A DNA stretch of 64,000 nt from Amphibacillus indicireducens. GTDB lineage: Bacteria; Bacillota; Bacilli; Bacillales; Amphibacillaceae. The notes under the pieces were generated by a model that did not search any database, had not been told where the DNA came from, and saw only the letters and a list, made by a program, of their open reading frames with translations. The position numbers and the translations under genes are program-made. This document shows positions 1-8,228 of the stretch, in pieces. The stretch is taken from assembly GCF_039539605.1 (NCBI RefSeq), contig NZ_BAABDL010000067.1, positions 1 through 64,000 of the forward strand, written 5' to 3'. How positions within the stretch are numbered: position 1 is the first letter of the stretch; every line of letters starts with the position of its first letter.

Positions 1-95
1 AAGTTTTTTTGTGTTAAAAGGCTATATATCAATAAAAACGAAGGTTTTTACTATAAAACTTTAGACAATACGTAAATTTAAGTAGGAGAGAAAAA

Positions 96-767
96 ATGAG
101 TAAATCAATCATTGAGCGACCAATTTATCAAATCATCAATTATATTTATGCTTTTTTCATGACAAATTTATATTTCTTATTATTAATCAGTCCATTCATC
201 ATGGTTTATTATTTAGCAGAATTCACTGTTCAAAATATATTACTCTATTATGTTACCTTAATCCCATTTGGACCAGCATTTGCAGCATTGTTAAAAACGA
301 TGGATAAATTGATTAGTGATAAAGCCATTCGTCCAACCGCTGATTTTTGGCAGTTTTTTGTGCAAAATTTTAAAGTGTCGATTAAATATTGGTTGATTCA
401 GTGGACGATTTTAGTCATTTTAATCATTGATATTTACTATGCCAATTTAAATATACCTTCATTATCAATTGTTTTTCTGATTTTTATTTTATTTTTCTTA
501 CTGTTAATGTTATACACCTTCCCGATTTTAACGCGTTTTGAGGTAAAGATGAAAAACTTGTTCGTTGTTTCGATCTACTCGATGTTTCGTTATTTAAAAG
601 TAACCTTACTAAATGCAACGACATTGATTGCTTTTGGAATTATTTATTATGCTGTTCCAGGAATTACGGTACTGTTTTTTATGAGCTTAATCTGTTTCTT
701 TATCATGTATAATCTACAGTCAGTTTTTAAGCTGTTAGAAGCTCAATTTTTAAATCAAGAAAAATAA
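96..767 (+). CDS. DUF624 (YesL-like) membrane protein
   Basis: This 223-residue integral membrane protein has about five to six hydrophobic segments and fits the DUF624/YesL family, whose members sit beside carbohydrate ABC transporters of the Lpl/Yte type. The biochemical role of the family is unknown. An AGGAGAG ribosome-binding site lies 7 bases before the ATG. It is followed 12 bases later by the DUF4340 gene, so the two probably share a transcript. Its position just upstream of a sugar transporter locus agrees with the family habit, but a separate cre-bearing promoter region lies between them. The 95 bases before it hold only AT-rich leader sequence. Confidence 0.75.
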   Translation: MSKSIIERPIYQIINYIYAFFMTNLYFLLLISPFIMVYYLAEFTVQNILLYYVTLIPFGPAFAALLKTMDKLISDKAIRPTADFWQFFVQNFKVSIKYWLIQWTILVILIIDIYYANLNIPSLSIVFLIFILFFLLLMLYTFPILTRFEVKMKNLFVVSIYSMFRYLKVTLLNATTLIAFGIIYYAVPGITVLFFMSLICFFIMYNLQSVFKLLEAQFLNQEK

Positions 768-779
768 AGAGGTGCTAAA

Positions 780-2114
780 ATGAACCGTTTATCTAGAAAA
801 GTTAAAATAATTTTTGCCCTTAGTTTGACCATAGTATTAGCCATTCTAATTTGGCAGTTTCCATTTGAAGAAAGTGAAGGGGAAGCCGAACATCGTTTTA
901 TCGATCAAGAAAAACAAGTCGATAAAATTACGATTCAAAGCGAACAAAGTTTTACAATTGAAAAAGAAGGCCAAGATTGGCGTGTTGTTGATCGATTAGA
1001 AACGACAAATCACCAAGCGGTTGAACAAGGACTCGAACGGTTGAAGCAATGGAGTGGTGAGCAGGTTGATGTGAAACGAAAAGATGTCGGTTTAGATGTG
1101 CCATTCTTGAGTCTTCGAGTTGATTACGATGATGCTACAGAGAGCCGACTTATGATCGGTCAACTCGATGCAAGTGGAGAGAATTTTTACATCGAGGATC
1201 GTCAACAAGAAGCGATTTATTTAGTTGAGCGTTCATTAATTGAAGCTTTCCCGTTTTACGTTCAAGCCTTTCTTGATACGTCATTGCTACCTTGGTCAGC
1301 AAGTGAAGTTGAGACGATTTTGATTGATAATGGGACAGAAATGATTCATTTAACAAAAAATAACCCTTACCCAGAAGAAGAAACTCGGGCAAATTTAACA
1401 GGGTGGTTAATTGAAGCACCTTATCAACATTATCATCATACGACTTATTCAATTATGGAGAAGCTTCTACAAAGTGTTCAGTCATTTCAAATGTTGGAGT
1501 TAATTGATGATAATGTATCTGATTGGTCAGCTTATGGTTTAGAGTCGAGTCAATTTACGATTGAGTTGATTACTGCGAATGATCATATCAAGTTTTTAAT
1601 TGGTGCACCAGCATCAGGGCAAAGTTATTTTGCTCGAATCGAAGGAGAAAATCAAGTTTTCACCTTATCAAATCAATTATTAGAGGCATTTAGTTATCAA
1701 GCTAAAAATTATCATGATGGTTATGTCAAATTATTAGCGCTTGATGTTATGAATCAGTTGAGTATAAAATCTGATCAGTTAACGGTAGATATTGAGATCG
1801 ACCAGATTGATCAAGAGCTGACTGAATTCAAAGTCGATGGTCAATTACTTGATGAATCAGAGTGGCGTGACGCATATAAGTTGCTTGCAGGCTTACGTAC
1901 ATCAGGTGTTGCGATTGATAAGCCAGCTCAAGAAGCAGATGTTGTGATTACGTCGACGATTGTTCATGATCAAGGCGAAAAAGAAGTCACACTAGAGTTT
2001 GTCGATTATAGTGATGAATATTATGCGGTTTATCTTGATCAAGTGAGTGATTTTTTAGTTGAGAAAATAGCTGTTGAAGAAGCGCTTGCTGAGATTGAGG
2101 CTGTGTTGAACTAG
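780..2114 (+). CDS. DUF4340 domain protein, membrane-anchored
   Basis: A 444-residue protein with one N-terminal transmembrane anchor (about residues 8-25) and a long extracytoplasmic part. The part carries the repeated pattern of DUF4340: a strand, a short 'W.V' segment, a YGL-type turn (near residue 250) and an 'IGAPASGQSYFAR' type strand. DUF4340 proteins often accompany gliding-type ABC-2 transporters (GldFG-like), but no such genes are next to it here. Function is unknown. The start is supported by an AGAGGTG site 5 bases upstream. It is very acidic outside the membrane. The family assignment rests on pattern memory, not on a search. Confidence 0.6.
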   Translation: MNRLSRKVKIIFALSLTIVLAILIWQFPFEESEGEAEHRFIDQEKQVDKITIQSEQSFTIEKEGQDWRVVDRLETTNHQAVEQGLERLKQWSGEQVDVKRKDVGLDVPFLSLRVDYDDATESRLMIGQLDASGENFYIEDRQQEAIYLVERSLIEAFPFYVQAFLDTSLLPWSASEVETILIDNGTEMIHLTKNNPYPEEETRANLTGWLIEAPYQHYHHTTYSIMEKLLQSVQSFQMLELIDDNVSDWSAYGLESSQFTIELITANDHIKFLIGAPASGQSYFARIEGENQVFTLSNQLLEAFSYQAKNYHDGYVKLLALDVMNQLSIKSDQLTVDIEIDQIDQELTEFKVDGQLLDESEWRDAYKLLAGLRTSGVAIDKPAQEADVVITSTIVHDQGEKEVTLEFVDYSDEYYAVYLDQVSDFLVEKIAVEEALAEIEAVLN

Positions 2115-2118
2115 TTTT

Positions 2119-2162
2119 AAAAGTAGGCATGGAAAGTTAACTCCATTTCTGTGCTTTTTTTT
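2119..2162 (+). terminator. Weak terminator after the DUF4340 gene
   Basis: An imperfect stem (AAAAG..ATGGA / TCCAT..GCTTTT) is followed by a run of eight T residues just after the stop codon. The stem has internal mismatches, so termination may be partial. Confidence 0.4.
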
Positions 2163-2278
2163 ATTGTCATAATCTGAGGTTGTTGAGTGATTTGATCTCA
2201 TTTTAATCACTTGATTTTCCCCTAATTACAGAAGGTCTCCTTTTGAATGGTTTTTATGTCTTGATATGACTGTTTTAA

Positions 2279-2293
2279 TTGAAAGCGGTTACT
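2279..2293 (+). promoter_or_regulatory. Catabolite-responsive element (cre) upstream of the sugar ABC operon
   Basis: TTGAAAGCGGTTACT satisfies the relaxed CcpA consensus WTGNAANCGNWNNCW at every fixed position. It overlaps the spacer of a possible promoter whose -10 is TATAAT at 2296-2301; the -35 is poor. Repression by CcpA when preferred sugars are present is the expected effect. Confidence 0.6.
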
Positions 2294-2358
2294 TATATAA
2301 TTAAATTAACTTAAGAAAGTAAGTATGAAATCCAGATCACAAGAGGGAGAGAGAAAAA

Positions 2359-3372
2359 ATGAGCGGTAATTTATCACCAGTTACTCCACAGACAAGTACA
2401 CCTACAGCACCGATGATTGGCCAAACTGGTAAAAAGGGGAATCGATCAGATTATTCACCAGGGAAAAAGAATTTTTGGCAGAAAATAACCAAACAAAAAG
2501 CACTATTATTGATGTCTTTACCTTTCGTTATCTGGCTAATTGTCTTCCGTTATATTCCTGTTCTAGGGTGGACGATGGCATTTCAAGATTACAAACCACA
2601 AAACTCTTTTTTCGAGCAAACGTGGGTTGGCTTAAAACACTTTAGAGATTTATTTAATGAACCAACTTTTTATCGCGCGTTAGAAAATACGTTGGGTATG
2701 GGGATTTTAGGAATTTTATTTGGAACAACTGCAGCAATTTTGTTTGCTTTATTGTTAAATGAAATGCGGTTAGTTCGGTTTAAAAAATTAACCCAAACCA
2801 TTTCTTATTTACCCCACTTTGTATCATGGGTAATCGTTGCGAATATAGTCATTACAATGCTGTCAATTAGCGGACCAATTAATAATCTTTTAATGTCAAT
2901 CGGTTTAATTGATAATCCAATCAATTTTATGGCGAAGCCAAACATGTTTTGGGGTGTTGTAACGGCTGCAGAAGTTTGGAAATCAACGGGTTGGAATGCG
3001 ATTATTTATTTTGCGGCGATGGCGGGCGTTGATCCGCAACTTTATGAGGCAGCTAAAGTGGATGGCGCTTCAAGATGGCGTCAAATGTGGCATATTACTT
3101 TGCCTAGTATCCGTCCAGTCATTATCGTGCTATTAATCTTAAATATTGGTAACTTGATCAATATCGGCTTTGAGAAACAAATGCTTCTTGGAAATAATAT
3201 TGTGATGGAACGGGCGTTAGTAATCGATCTTTATGCACTGAATTATGGGATTGGGATGTTCCGCTACTCATTTGGTACCGCGATAGGGATCTTTAAATCA
3301 GTCATTAGTGTCGTATTAATCTTAATTGCTAATACGTTTGCCCGAAAGATCGGCGAAGGTCGCGTATTTTAA
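2359..3372 (+). CDS. Carbohydrate ABC transporter permease (LplB/YteP type)
   Basis: One of two inner-membrane permeases of a CUT1-like sugar importer. The 337-residue protein begins with an unusual hydrophilic, Pro/Thr-rich N-tail of about 45 residues and then shows six membrane segments. The EAA loop that docks the ATPase is clear (YEAAKVDGASRWRQMWHITL, about residues 233-252). The family closest in feel is LplB/YteP, used for pectin-like or hemicellulose oligosaccharides. The start has a GAGGGAGAGAG site. The next permease follows after 45 bases. No ATPase gene is present in the locus, so a shared MsmX-type ATPase encoded elsewhere probably energises it. Confidence 0.88.
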   Translation: MSGNLSPVTPQTSTPTAPMIGQTGKKGNRSDYSPGKKNFWQKITKQKALLLMSLPFVIWLIVFRYIPVLGWTMAFQDYKPQNSFFEQTWVGLKHFRDLFNEPTFYRALENTLGMGILGILFGTTAAILFALLLNEMRLVRFKKLTQTISYLPHFVSWVIVANIVITMLSISGPINNLLMSIGLIDNPINFMAKPNMFWGVVTAAEVWKSTGWNAIIYFAAMAGVDPQLYEAAKVDGASRWRQMWHITLPSIRPVIIVLLILNIGNLINIGFEKQMLLGNNIVMERALVIDLYALNYGIGMFRYSFGTAIGIFKSVISVVLILIANTFARKIGEGRVF

Positions 3373-3417
3373 GTTACATTTGATGAATGATTGGAGAGAT
3401 TGTAGAAATGAGGCGAG

Positions 3418-4305
3418 ATGATGAAAAAACGAAAAATTACTTTATTTGATGTTTTATTATTCGTATTGATGGTCGGTGTAATCGTTATTACACTTTATCC
3501 GTTTTTAAATATACTTGCGATTTCGTTGAATGATGCAACAGATACCGCGCGTGGTGGTCTGCATATTTTCCCTAGACAGTTTACTTGGGCAAACTATCAA
3601 GAAATTTTTGGTGGGACAGCAAATCTTGGGGCTGCCTTTGGGATGTCAGTACTAAGAACGATTGTTGGAACATTGACTGGTATTATTGCTAGTACAATGC
3701 TAGCTTACACACTGAGTAGAAGAGATTACATCTTAAATGCACCAATTAGCTTTATTCTTGTTCTGACTATGTTTATTAGTGGGGGACTAATCCCTGAATA
3801 TATGTTAATTCGCGAACTCGGTCTAATGAATAATTTCCTTGTCTATATTTTGCCGATGTTACTTAATGCATTTAATGTAATTGTGATTCGCTCATTTATG
3901 GATGGTATTCCGATTGCTTTAACTGAATCAGCAAAAATCGATGGAGCAAATGATTTTACGATCTTTTGGAAAATTATTATCCCATTGAGTCTCCCTGTTA
4001 TTGCAACGATCTCACTTTTTTTAGCTGTTGGACAGTGGAATAGTTGGTTCGATACGTATTTATACGCACGTGGGAATGCAAATTTATCGACATTACAGTT
4101 TGAACTGATGAAGATTCTTGATAATACCAATATTCAATCGGGTGATGTGACCTCTGCTAATGCTGAAATCATTGCGAGAAAGACAAACCCGCAGTCGATT
4201 CAAATGGCAATTACAATTATTGCGACAGTACCCATTTTAGTTGTTTATCCATTCTTGCAACGTTATTTTGTAACAGGATTAACGTTAGGTGCAGTTAAAT
4301 CATGA
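3418..4305 (+). CDS. Carbohydrate ABC transporter permease (LplC/YtcP type)
   Basis: Second permease of the sugar importer, 295 residues, with six predicted membrane segments and an EAA loop (ESAKIDGANDFTIFWKIIIPL, near residues 169-189). It closely fits the LplC/YtcP family and pairs with the preceding LplB-like protein. Two ATG codons stand in tandem at 3418 and 3421; the GAGGCG site is better spaced for the second, so translation may begin at 3421. The binding lipoprotein gene follows after about 50 bases. The three genes form the transport unit of the polysaccharide locus. Confidence 0.88.
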   Translation: MMKKRKITLFDVLLFVLMVGVIVITLYPFLNILAISLNDATDTARGGLHIFPRQFTWANYQEIFGGTANLGAAFGMSVLRTIVGTLTGIIASTMLAYTLSRRDYILNAPISFILVLTMFISGGLIPEYMLIRELGLMNNFLVYILPMLLNAFNVIVIRSFMDGIPIALTESAKIDGANDFTIFWKIIIPLSLPVIATISLFLAVGQWNSWFDTYLYARGNANLSTLQFELMKILDNTNIQSGDVTSANAEIIARKTNPQSIQMAITIIATVPILVVYPFLQRYFVTGLTLGAVKS

Positions 4306-4355
4306 TATTAATGAAAATTAATATAAATATTTTTTAAAAAATGGAGGGTAAAATT

Positions 4356-6062
4356 ATGAAGAAACGCTTATCAGTTTTGTGGTTATTAATCATTGCTGGA
4401 ATCTTAATATTTACGGCTTGTAGTAATGGTAGTGACTCTGTAGACGGTGAAAAAGACACAGATGAACCAGGTACGTCAGAGGATAATTCAAAAGACATAC
4501 CAGCCGAACCTGTGACACTTACCTTTTATAATGAGGATGGTGAAGAGAAGCCATTTGATGATCCGGTTGCCCAAAAAATTACAGAGAAAACAGGAGTTAT
4601 CCTAGACATTGACTATCCTGTTGGTGGAAGTGATGAAACCGTTCCGCTGATGATTGCTAGTGGTGATTATCCGGATTTAATTTTTGCTAAAGGTGATATT
4701 TCAATGCTGATTGAAGCCGGTGGGGTAATAAAATTAGATGATTTGATCGAAGAGCGTGGTGACAACCTAAAAGCGATGTATGGTGATCAAATTGATCGAC
4801 TCCGAAATTCATTAGATGACCCGAGCATTTATCAAGTTGGAACTTTTGGTGTTCATGATGTACCTCTTGAAACATCAGGGACATTTCAAATTCAACTAGA
4901 GGTTTTAAGAGAATTGGGTTATCCTGAAATTACAACGCTAGAAGAGTTTGAAGCAGCTTTAACAGAGTATGCTGAGATGTATCCTGAAATAAATGGTGAA
5001 AAGACATTACCATTATCTCTACTAGGGAGTGATTGGCGTTGGCTGATCACAGTTGGTAACCCGGCTGGATTTGCTGGAGGTTATCCAGATGATGGTCAGT
5101 GGTCTGTTGATACGAATACAGGAGAAACGGTTTATAAATTCCTTGAGCCTGAGTATCGTGAATACTTTAAATGGTTGAATGGTATGAATGCAAAGGGATT
5201 ACTTGATCCTGAATCATTTACGCATACGTATGATACGTATATTTCAAAAATTTCATCTGGTCGTGTTTTAAGTGTGGCAGACCAAGATTGGAACCTGTAT
5301 GATGCGCGCTATGCTTTAATTGATGCGGGTATGGAAGAACGTACTTTTGCTCCACTTCCAGTTACGTTAAGTGAAGACCATATTCATCATGGCTTAATGG
5401 ATTACGGTTTTGCTGGTGGTTGGGGAATTGCCATTTCTTCGACATCAGAGCACCAAGAACTCGCATTTGATTTCCTTGATTGGATGGCTTCAGAAGAGGC
5501 GCAAATTCTAATTAACTGGGGTATCGAAGGTGAGCACTATGAAATTGTTGATGGTCAACGTGTCTTATTTGAAGAAACACGTCACAGTATGAATACAGAT
5601 GGAGACTTTTCAAGAAATTCTGGTGTAGGTTATTATATTTATCCATTCCCGAACTGGGGAACGGCTGCTGTTGATTCAAACGGTCAGTCAATTACAGTTA
5701 ATACGAGAGAACAAGTCGTTGCGAATCAATTAGATGTTGAAAAAGAAGTTTTATCTGAATATGGGATGGAGCTCTGGATTGATTGGTTCCCACAACAAGA
5801 CGAATTACAACGATCGAATCATGGTGCTGCCTATAACTTCTCGATTCCGGCTGGATCAGACTTACAAATCATTCAGCAACGTCTAGATGATATTACGGAA
5901 ACGCGAATTACTCAAGCGGTTCTGGCAGATCCAGCTGAATTTGATGCACTTTGGGATGCAATGGTAGTTGAAATGGAAGAAGCAGGTGCTGAACAAGCAA
6001 ATGAAGAAATGACTAAATTGACACAAAACATTCTCGAGTTATGGAGTGGTGACGTCGAATAA
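4356..6062 (+). CDS. Extracellular sugar-binding lipoprotein (LplA/YtcQ type)
   Basis: Solute receptor of the importer, 568 residues from the preferred ATG at 4356. The open frame extends to an ATG at 4341, but that codon overlaps the GGAGG site, so the downstream start is chosen. The N-terminus is a lipoprotein signal (MKKR, hydrophobic core, lipobox FTAC), so the mature protein begins at the Cys and is anchored to the outer face of the membrane. The linker after it is acidic and Ser/Asp-rich. The rest fits the large family 1 oligosaccharide-binding fold of the LplA class. Substrate cannot be read from sequence; the neighbouring glycosidases suggest galactosyl/xylosyl oligosaccharides. Confidence 0.87.
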   Translation: MKKRLSVLWLLIIAGILIFTACSNGSDSVDGEKDTDEPGTSEDNSKDIPAEPVTLTFYNEDGEEKPFDDPVAQKITEKTGVILDIDYPVGGSDETVPLMIASGDYPDLIFAKGDISMLIEAGGVIKLDDLIEERGDNLKAMYGDQIDRLRNSLDDPSIYQVGTFGVHDVPLETSGTFQIQLEVLRELGYPEITTLEEFEAALTEYAEMYPEINGEKTLPLSLLGSDWRWLITVGNPAGFAGGYPDDGQWSVDTNTGETVYKFLEPEYREYFKWLNGMNAKGLLDPESFTHTYDTYISKISSGRVLSVADQDWNLYDARYALIDAGMEERTFAPLPVTLSEDHIHHGLMDYGFAGGWGIAISSTSEHQELAFDFLDWMASEEAQILINWGIEGEHYEIVDGQRVLFEETRHSMNTDGDFSRNSGVGYYIYPFPNWGTAAVDSNGQSITVNTREQVVANQLDVEKEVLSEYGMELWIDWFPQQDELQRSNHGAAYNFSIPAGSDLQIIQQRLDDITETRITQAVLADPAEFDALWDAMVVEMEEAGAEQANEEMTKLTQNILELWSGDVE

Positions 6063-6100
6063 AACAAACACTATTTAGTGTGATAAAGTTAATGAATCAT

Positions 6101-6125
6101 CGAGCCTGATTGGGAATCAGGCTCG
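6101..6125 (+). other. Perfect 11-bp hairpin between binding protein and GH42 genes
   Basis: CGAGCCTGATT and its exact complement flank a GGG loop. The tail is AATTATTAATTG, not a T tract, so it is a poor terminator. Such hairpins after a binding-protein gene often protect the 3' end of the upstream message, giving more receptor than enzyme. Confidence 0.7.
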
Positions 6126-6173
6126 AATTATTAATTGTAGCGGTAATTTACATAATATGCAAGGAGGTCAAGC

Positions 6174-8204
6174 ATGCTTAGTAAAAAGTTAAATAAAATT
6201 TGGTACGGCGGAGATTACAACCCAGAACAATGGGACGAGGAAACTTGGCAAGAAGATAATCGGCTATTTAAGCTAGCTGGGATTGACATTGCTTCGGTTA
6301 ATATTTTTGCTTGGGCATTGATTCAGCCAGATGAAGTGACCTATGACTTTTCAAACCTTGATCGAACGATCGATCGCTTGTATCAAGATGGTATTTATAC
6401 TTGTTTAGCAACAAGTACAGCAGCACATCCAGCTTGGATGGCAAAAAGGTACCCAGATATTCGTCGGGTTGATTTTGAGGGGAGAAAGCGTAAATTTGGT
6501 GGACGTCATAATTCTTGTCCAAACAGTCCAACTTATTTGAAATATGCGAGTAAGTTAGCAGGAAAATTGGCCGAACACTATCAAGATCATCCAGCGGTTA
6601 TTGCATGGCATGTGTCGAATGAGTATGGTGGCTACTGTTATTGTGATAATTGTGAAAAAGCTTTTCGGGTTTGGTTAAAGGATAAATATCGCACAATTGA
6701 TCGAGTAAATACCGCTTGGAACACAGCATTTTGGGGTCATACTTTTTATGAATGGGATGAAATTGTTGCCCCTAATCTTTTGAGTGAGGAATGGGAAAAT
6801 GGTAATAATACAAATTTCCAAGGGATTTCACTTGATTATCGTCGTTTCCAATCAGATAGTTTACTAGAAACGTATAAACTTGAAAGGGATCAGATTAAAA
6901 AGTACACACCTGAAATTCCAATTACAACAAACTTAATGGGGCTTTATCCAGAGTTAGATTATTTTAAATGGGGTAAAGAATTAGATGTTGTTTCATGGGA
7001 TAACTATCCATCAATTGATACGCCAGTCAGTAAAATTGCCATGACACACGAACTGATGCGTGGATTGAAAAGTGGTCAACCATTTATGTTAATGGAACAA
7101 ACACCATCTCAACAAAATTGGCAAGCCTATAATGCTTTAAAACGCCCTGGTGTGATGCGATTATGGAGTTGCCAAGCGATTGCCCACGGTGCGGATACAG
7201 TCCAGTTTTTTCAACTGCGTCGTTCACGTGGAGCAACGGAAAAGTTTCACGGTGCAGTGATCGCACATGTCGGTCATGAGCACACAAGAGTTTTTAATGA
7301 AGTGAAACAATTAGGCGAGGAACTAAAGCAGCTTGGCGATCAAATTATTGATAGTCGAACGAAGGCTAAAGTAGGGCTTGTATTTGATTATCAAAATCGT
7401 TGGGCGATTAATTTATCAAGTGGACCTTCAATCGCACTTGATTATGAAGCGGAAGTTCATAAATATTATCAAGCTTTTTATGACCTGAATATCCCTGTTG
7501 ATATGGTTGGTGTTGAAGAAGATTTTAATCAATACGATCTTGTGATTGCACCAGTGCTGTACATGATGAGGGATGGTCTTGCTGATCGACTTAAAGCTTT
7601 TGTTAAAAATGGTGGGACATTTGTGACAACATTCTTAAGTGGGATTGTTGATGAAAATGATCTTGTTACATTGGGTGGTTATCCAGGTGAATTGAGGGAA
7701 CTTGTTGGGATTTGGGCAGAAGAAATTGATGCATTAGAACCTTCAATTAAAAATGAGATTGTTTTTGAACAAACACATCTGAATTTGGAAGGACGCTATC
7801 AATGTAGCACGTTATTCGATTTAATCCATCCAGAAGGAGCAGAAGTTCTCGCCACATATGGTCACGACTTTTACCAAGGGATGCCTGTATTAACGAAAAA
7901 TAAATATGGGCAAGGTTCAGCTTATTATGTCGCATCAAGCCCTGACCAAGCCTTTATTAATGATTTTGTCAAAACTTTAGCCACCGAGAATGAACTGACT
8001 GCATTGCTTGAGTCGGATCAAGGGGTTGAGATTGCGAGTCGAGAAAAGGGTGACCGACAATATCTTTTTGTCTTAAATCACAATGATCATCAAGCAAAGT
8101 TTTACCCGAAAGATCAGGTTTATCAAGACCTACTATCTGGTCAGGAATTTCAAGGTGAGGCAACAATTGCAGGACACGACGTACTTATTTTAGTTGAAAA
8201 ATAA
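6174..8204 (+). CDS. GH42 beta-galactosidase
   Basis: Hydrolyses terminal beta-D-galactosyl residues from oligosaccharides, most likely in the cytoplasm since no signal peptide is seen. The 676-residue length is typical of glycoside hydrolase family 42. The TIM-barrel N-half carries the acid/base Glu150 in the HVSNEYGG motif and the nucleophile Glu308 in FMLMEQTPSQQNW. Cys115, Cys155, Cys157 and Cys160 match the zinc-binding cysteines of the trimeric GH42 enzymes. Domain B (trimerisation, about residues 390-600) and a short beta C-domain follow. A strong AAGGAGG site precedes the ATG. The GH31 gene follows after 24 bases, so the two are co-transcribed. Confidence 0.92.
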   Translation: MLSKKLNKIWYGGDYNPEQWDEETWQEDNRLFKLAGIDIASVNIFAWALIQPDEVTYDFSNLDRTIDRLYQDGIYTCLATSTAAHPAWMAKRYPDIRRVDFEGRKRKFGGRHNSCPNSPTYLKYASKLAGKLAEHYQDHPAVIAWHVSNEYGGYCYCDNCEKAFRVWLKDKYRTIDRVNTAWNTAFWGHTFYEWDEIVAPNLLSEEWENGNNTNFQGISLDYRRFQSDSLLETYKLERDQIKKYTPEIPITTNLMGLYPELDYFKWGKELDVVSWDNYPSIDTPVSKIAMTHELMRGLKSGQPFMLMEQTPSQQNWQAYNALKRPGVMRLWSCQAIAHGADTVQFFQLRRSRGATEKFHGAVIAHVGHEHTRVFNEVKQLGEELKQLGDQIIDSRTKAKVGLVFDYQNRWAINLSSGPSIALDYEAEVHKYYQAFYDLNIPVDMVGVEEDFNQYDLVIAPVLYMMRDGLADRLKAFVKNGGTFVTTFLSGIVDENDLVTLGGYPGELRELVGIWAEEIDALEPSIKNEIVFEQTHLNLEGRYQCSTLFDLIHPEGAEVLATYGHDFYQGMPVLTKNKYGQGSAYYVASSPDQAFINDFVKTLATENELTALLESDQGVEIASREKGDRQYLFVLNHNDHQAKFYPKDQVYQDLLSGQEFQGEATIAGHDVLILVEK

Positions 8205-8228
8205 TTAAAATAGAGAAGGAGAATTAAG

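Noticed and set aside
6133..6155. Second cre-like site before the GH42 gene (TTGTAGCGGTAATTT)
   Set aside because: It lacks the AANCG spacing of the cre consensus.
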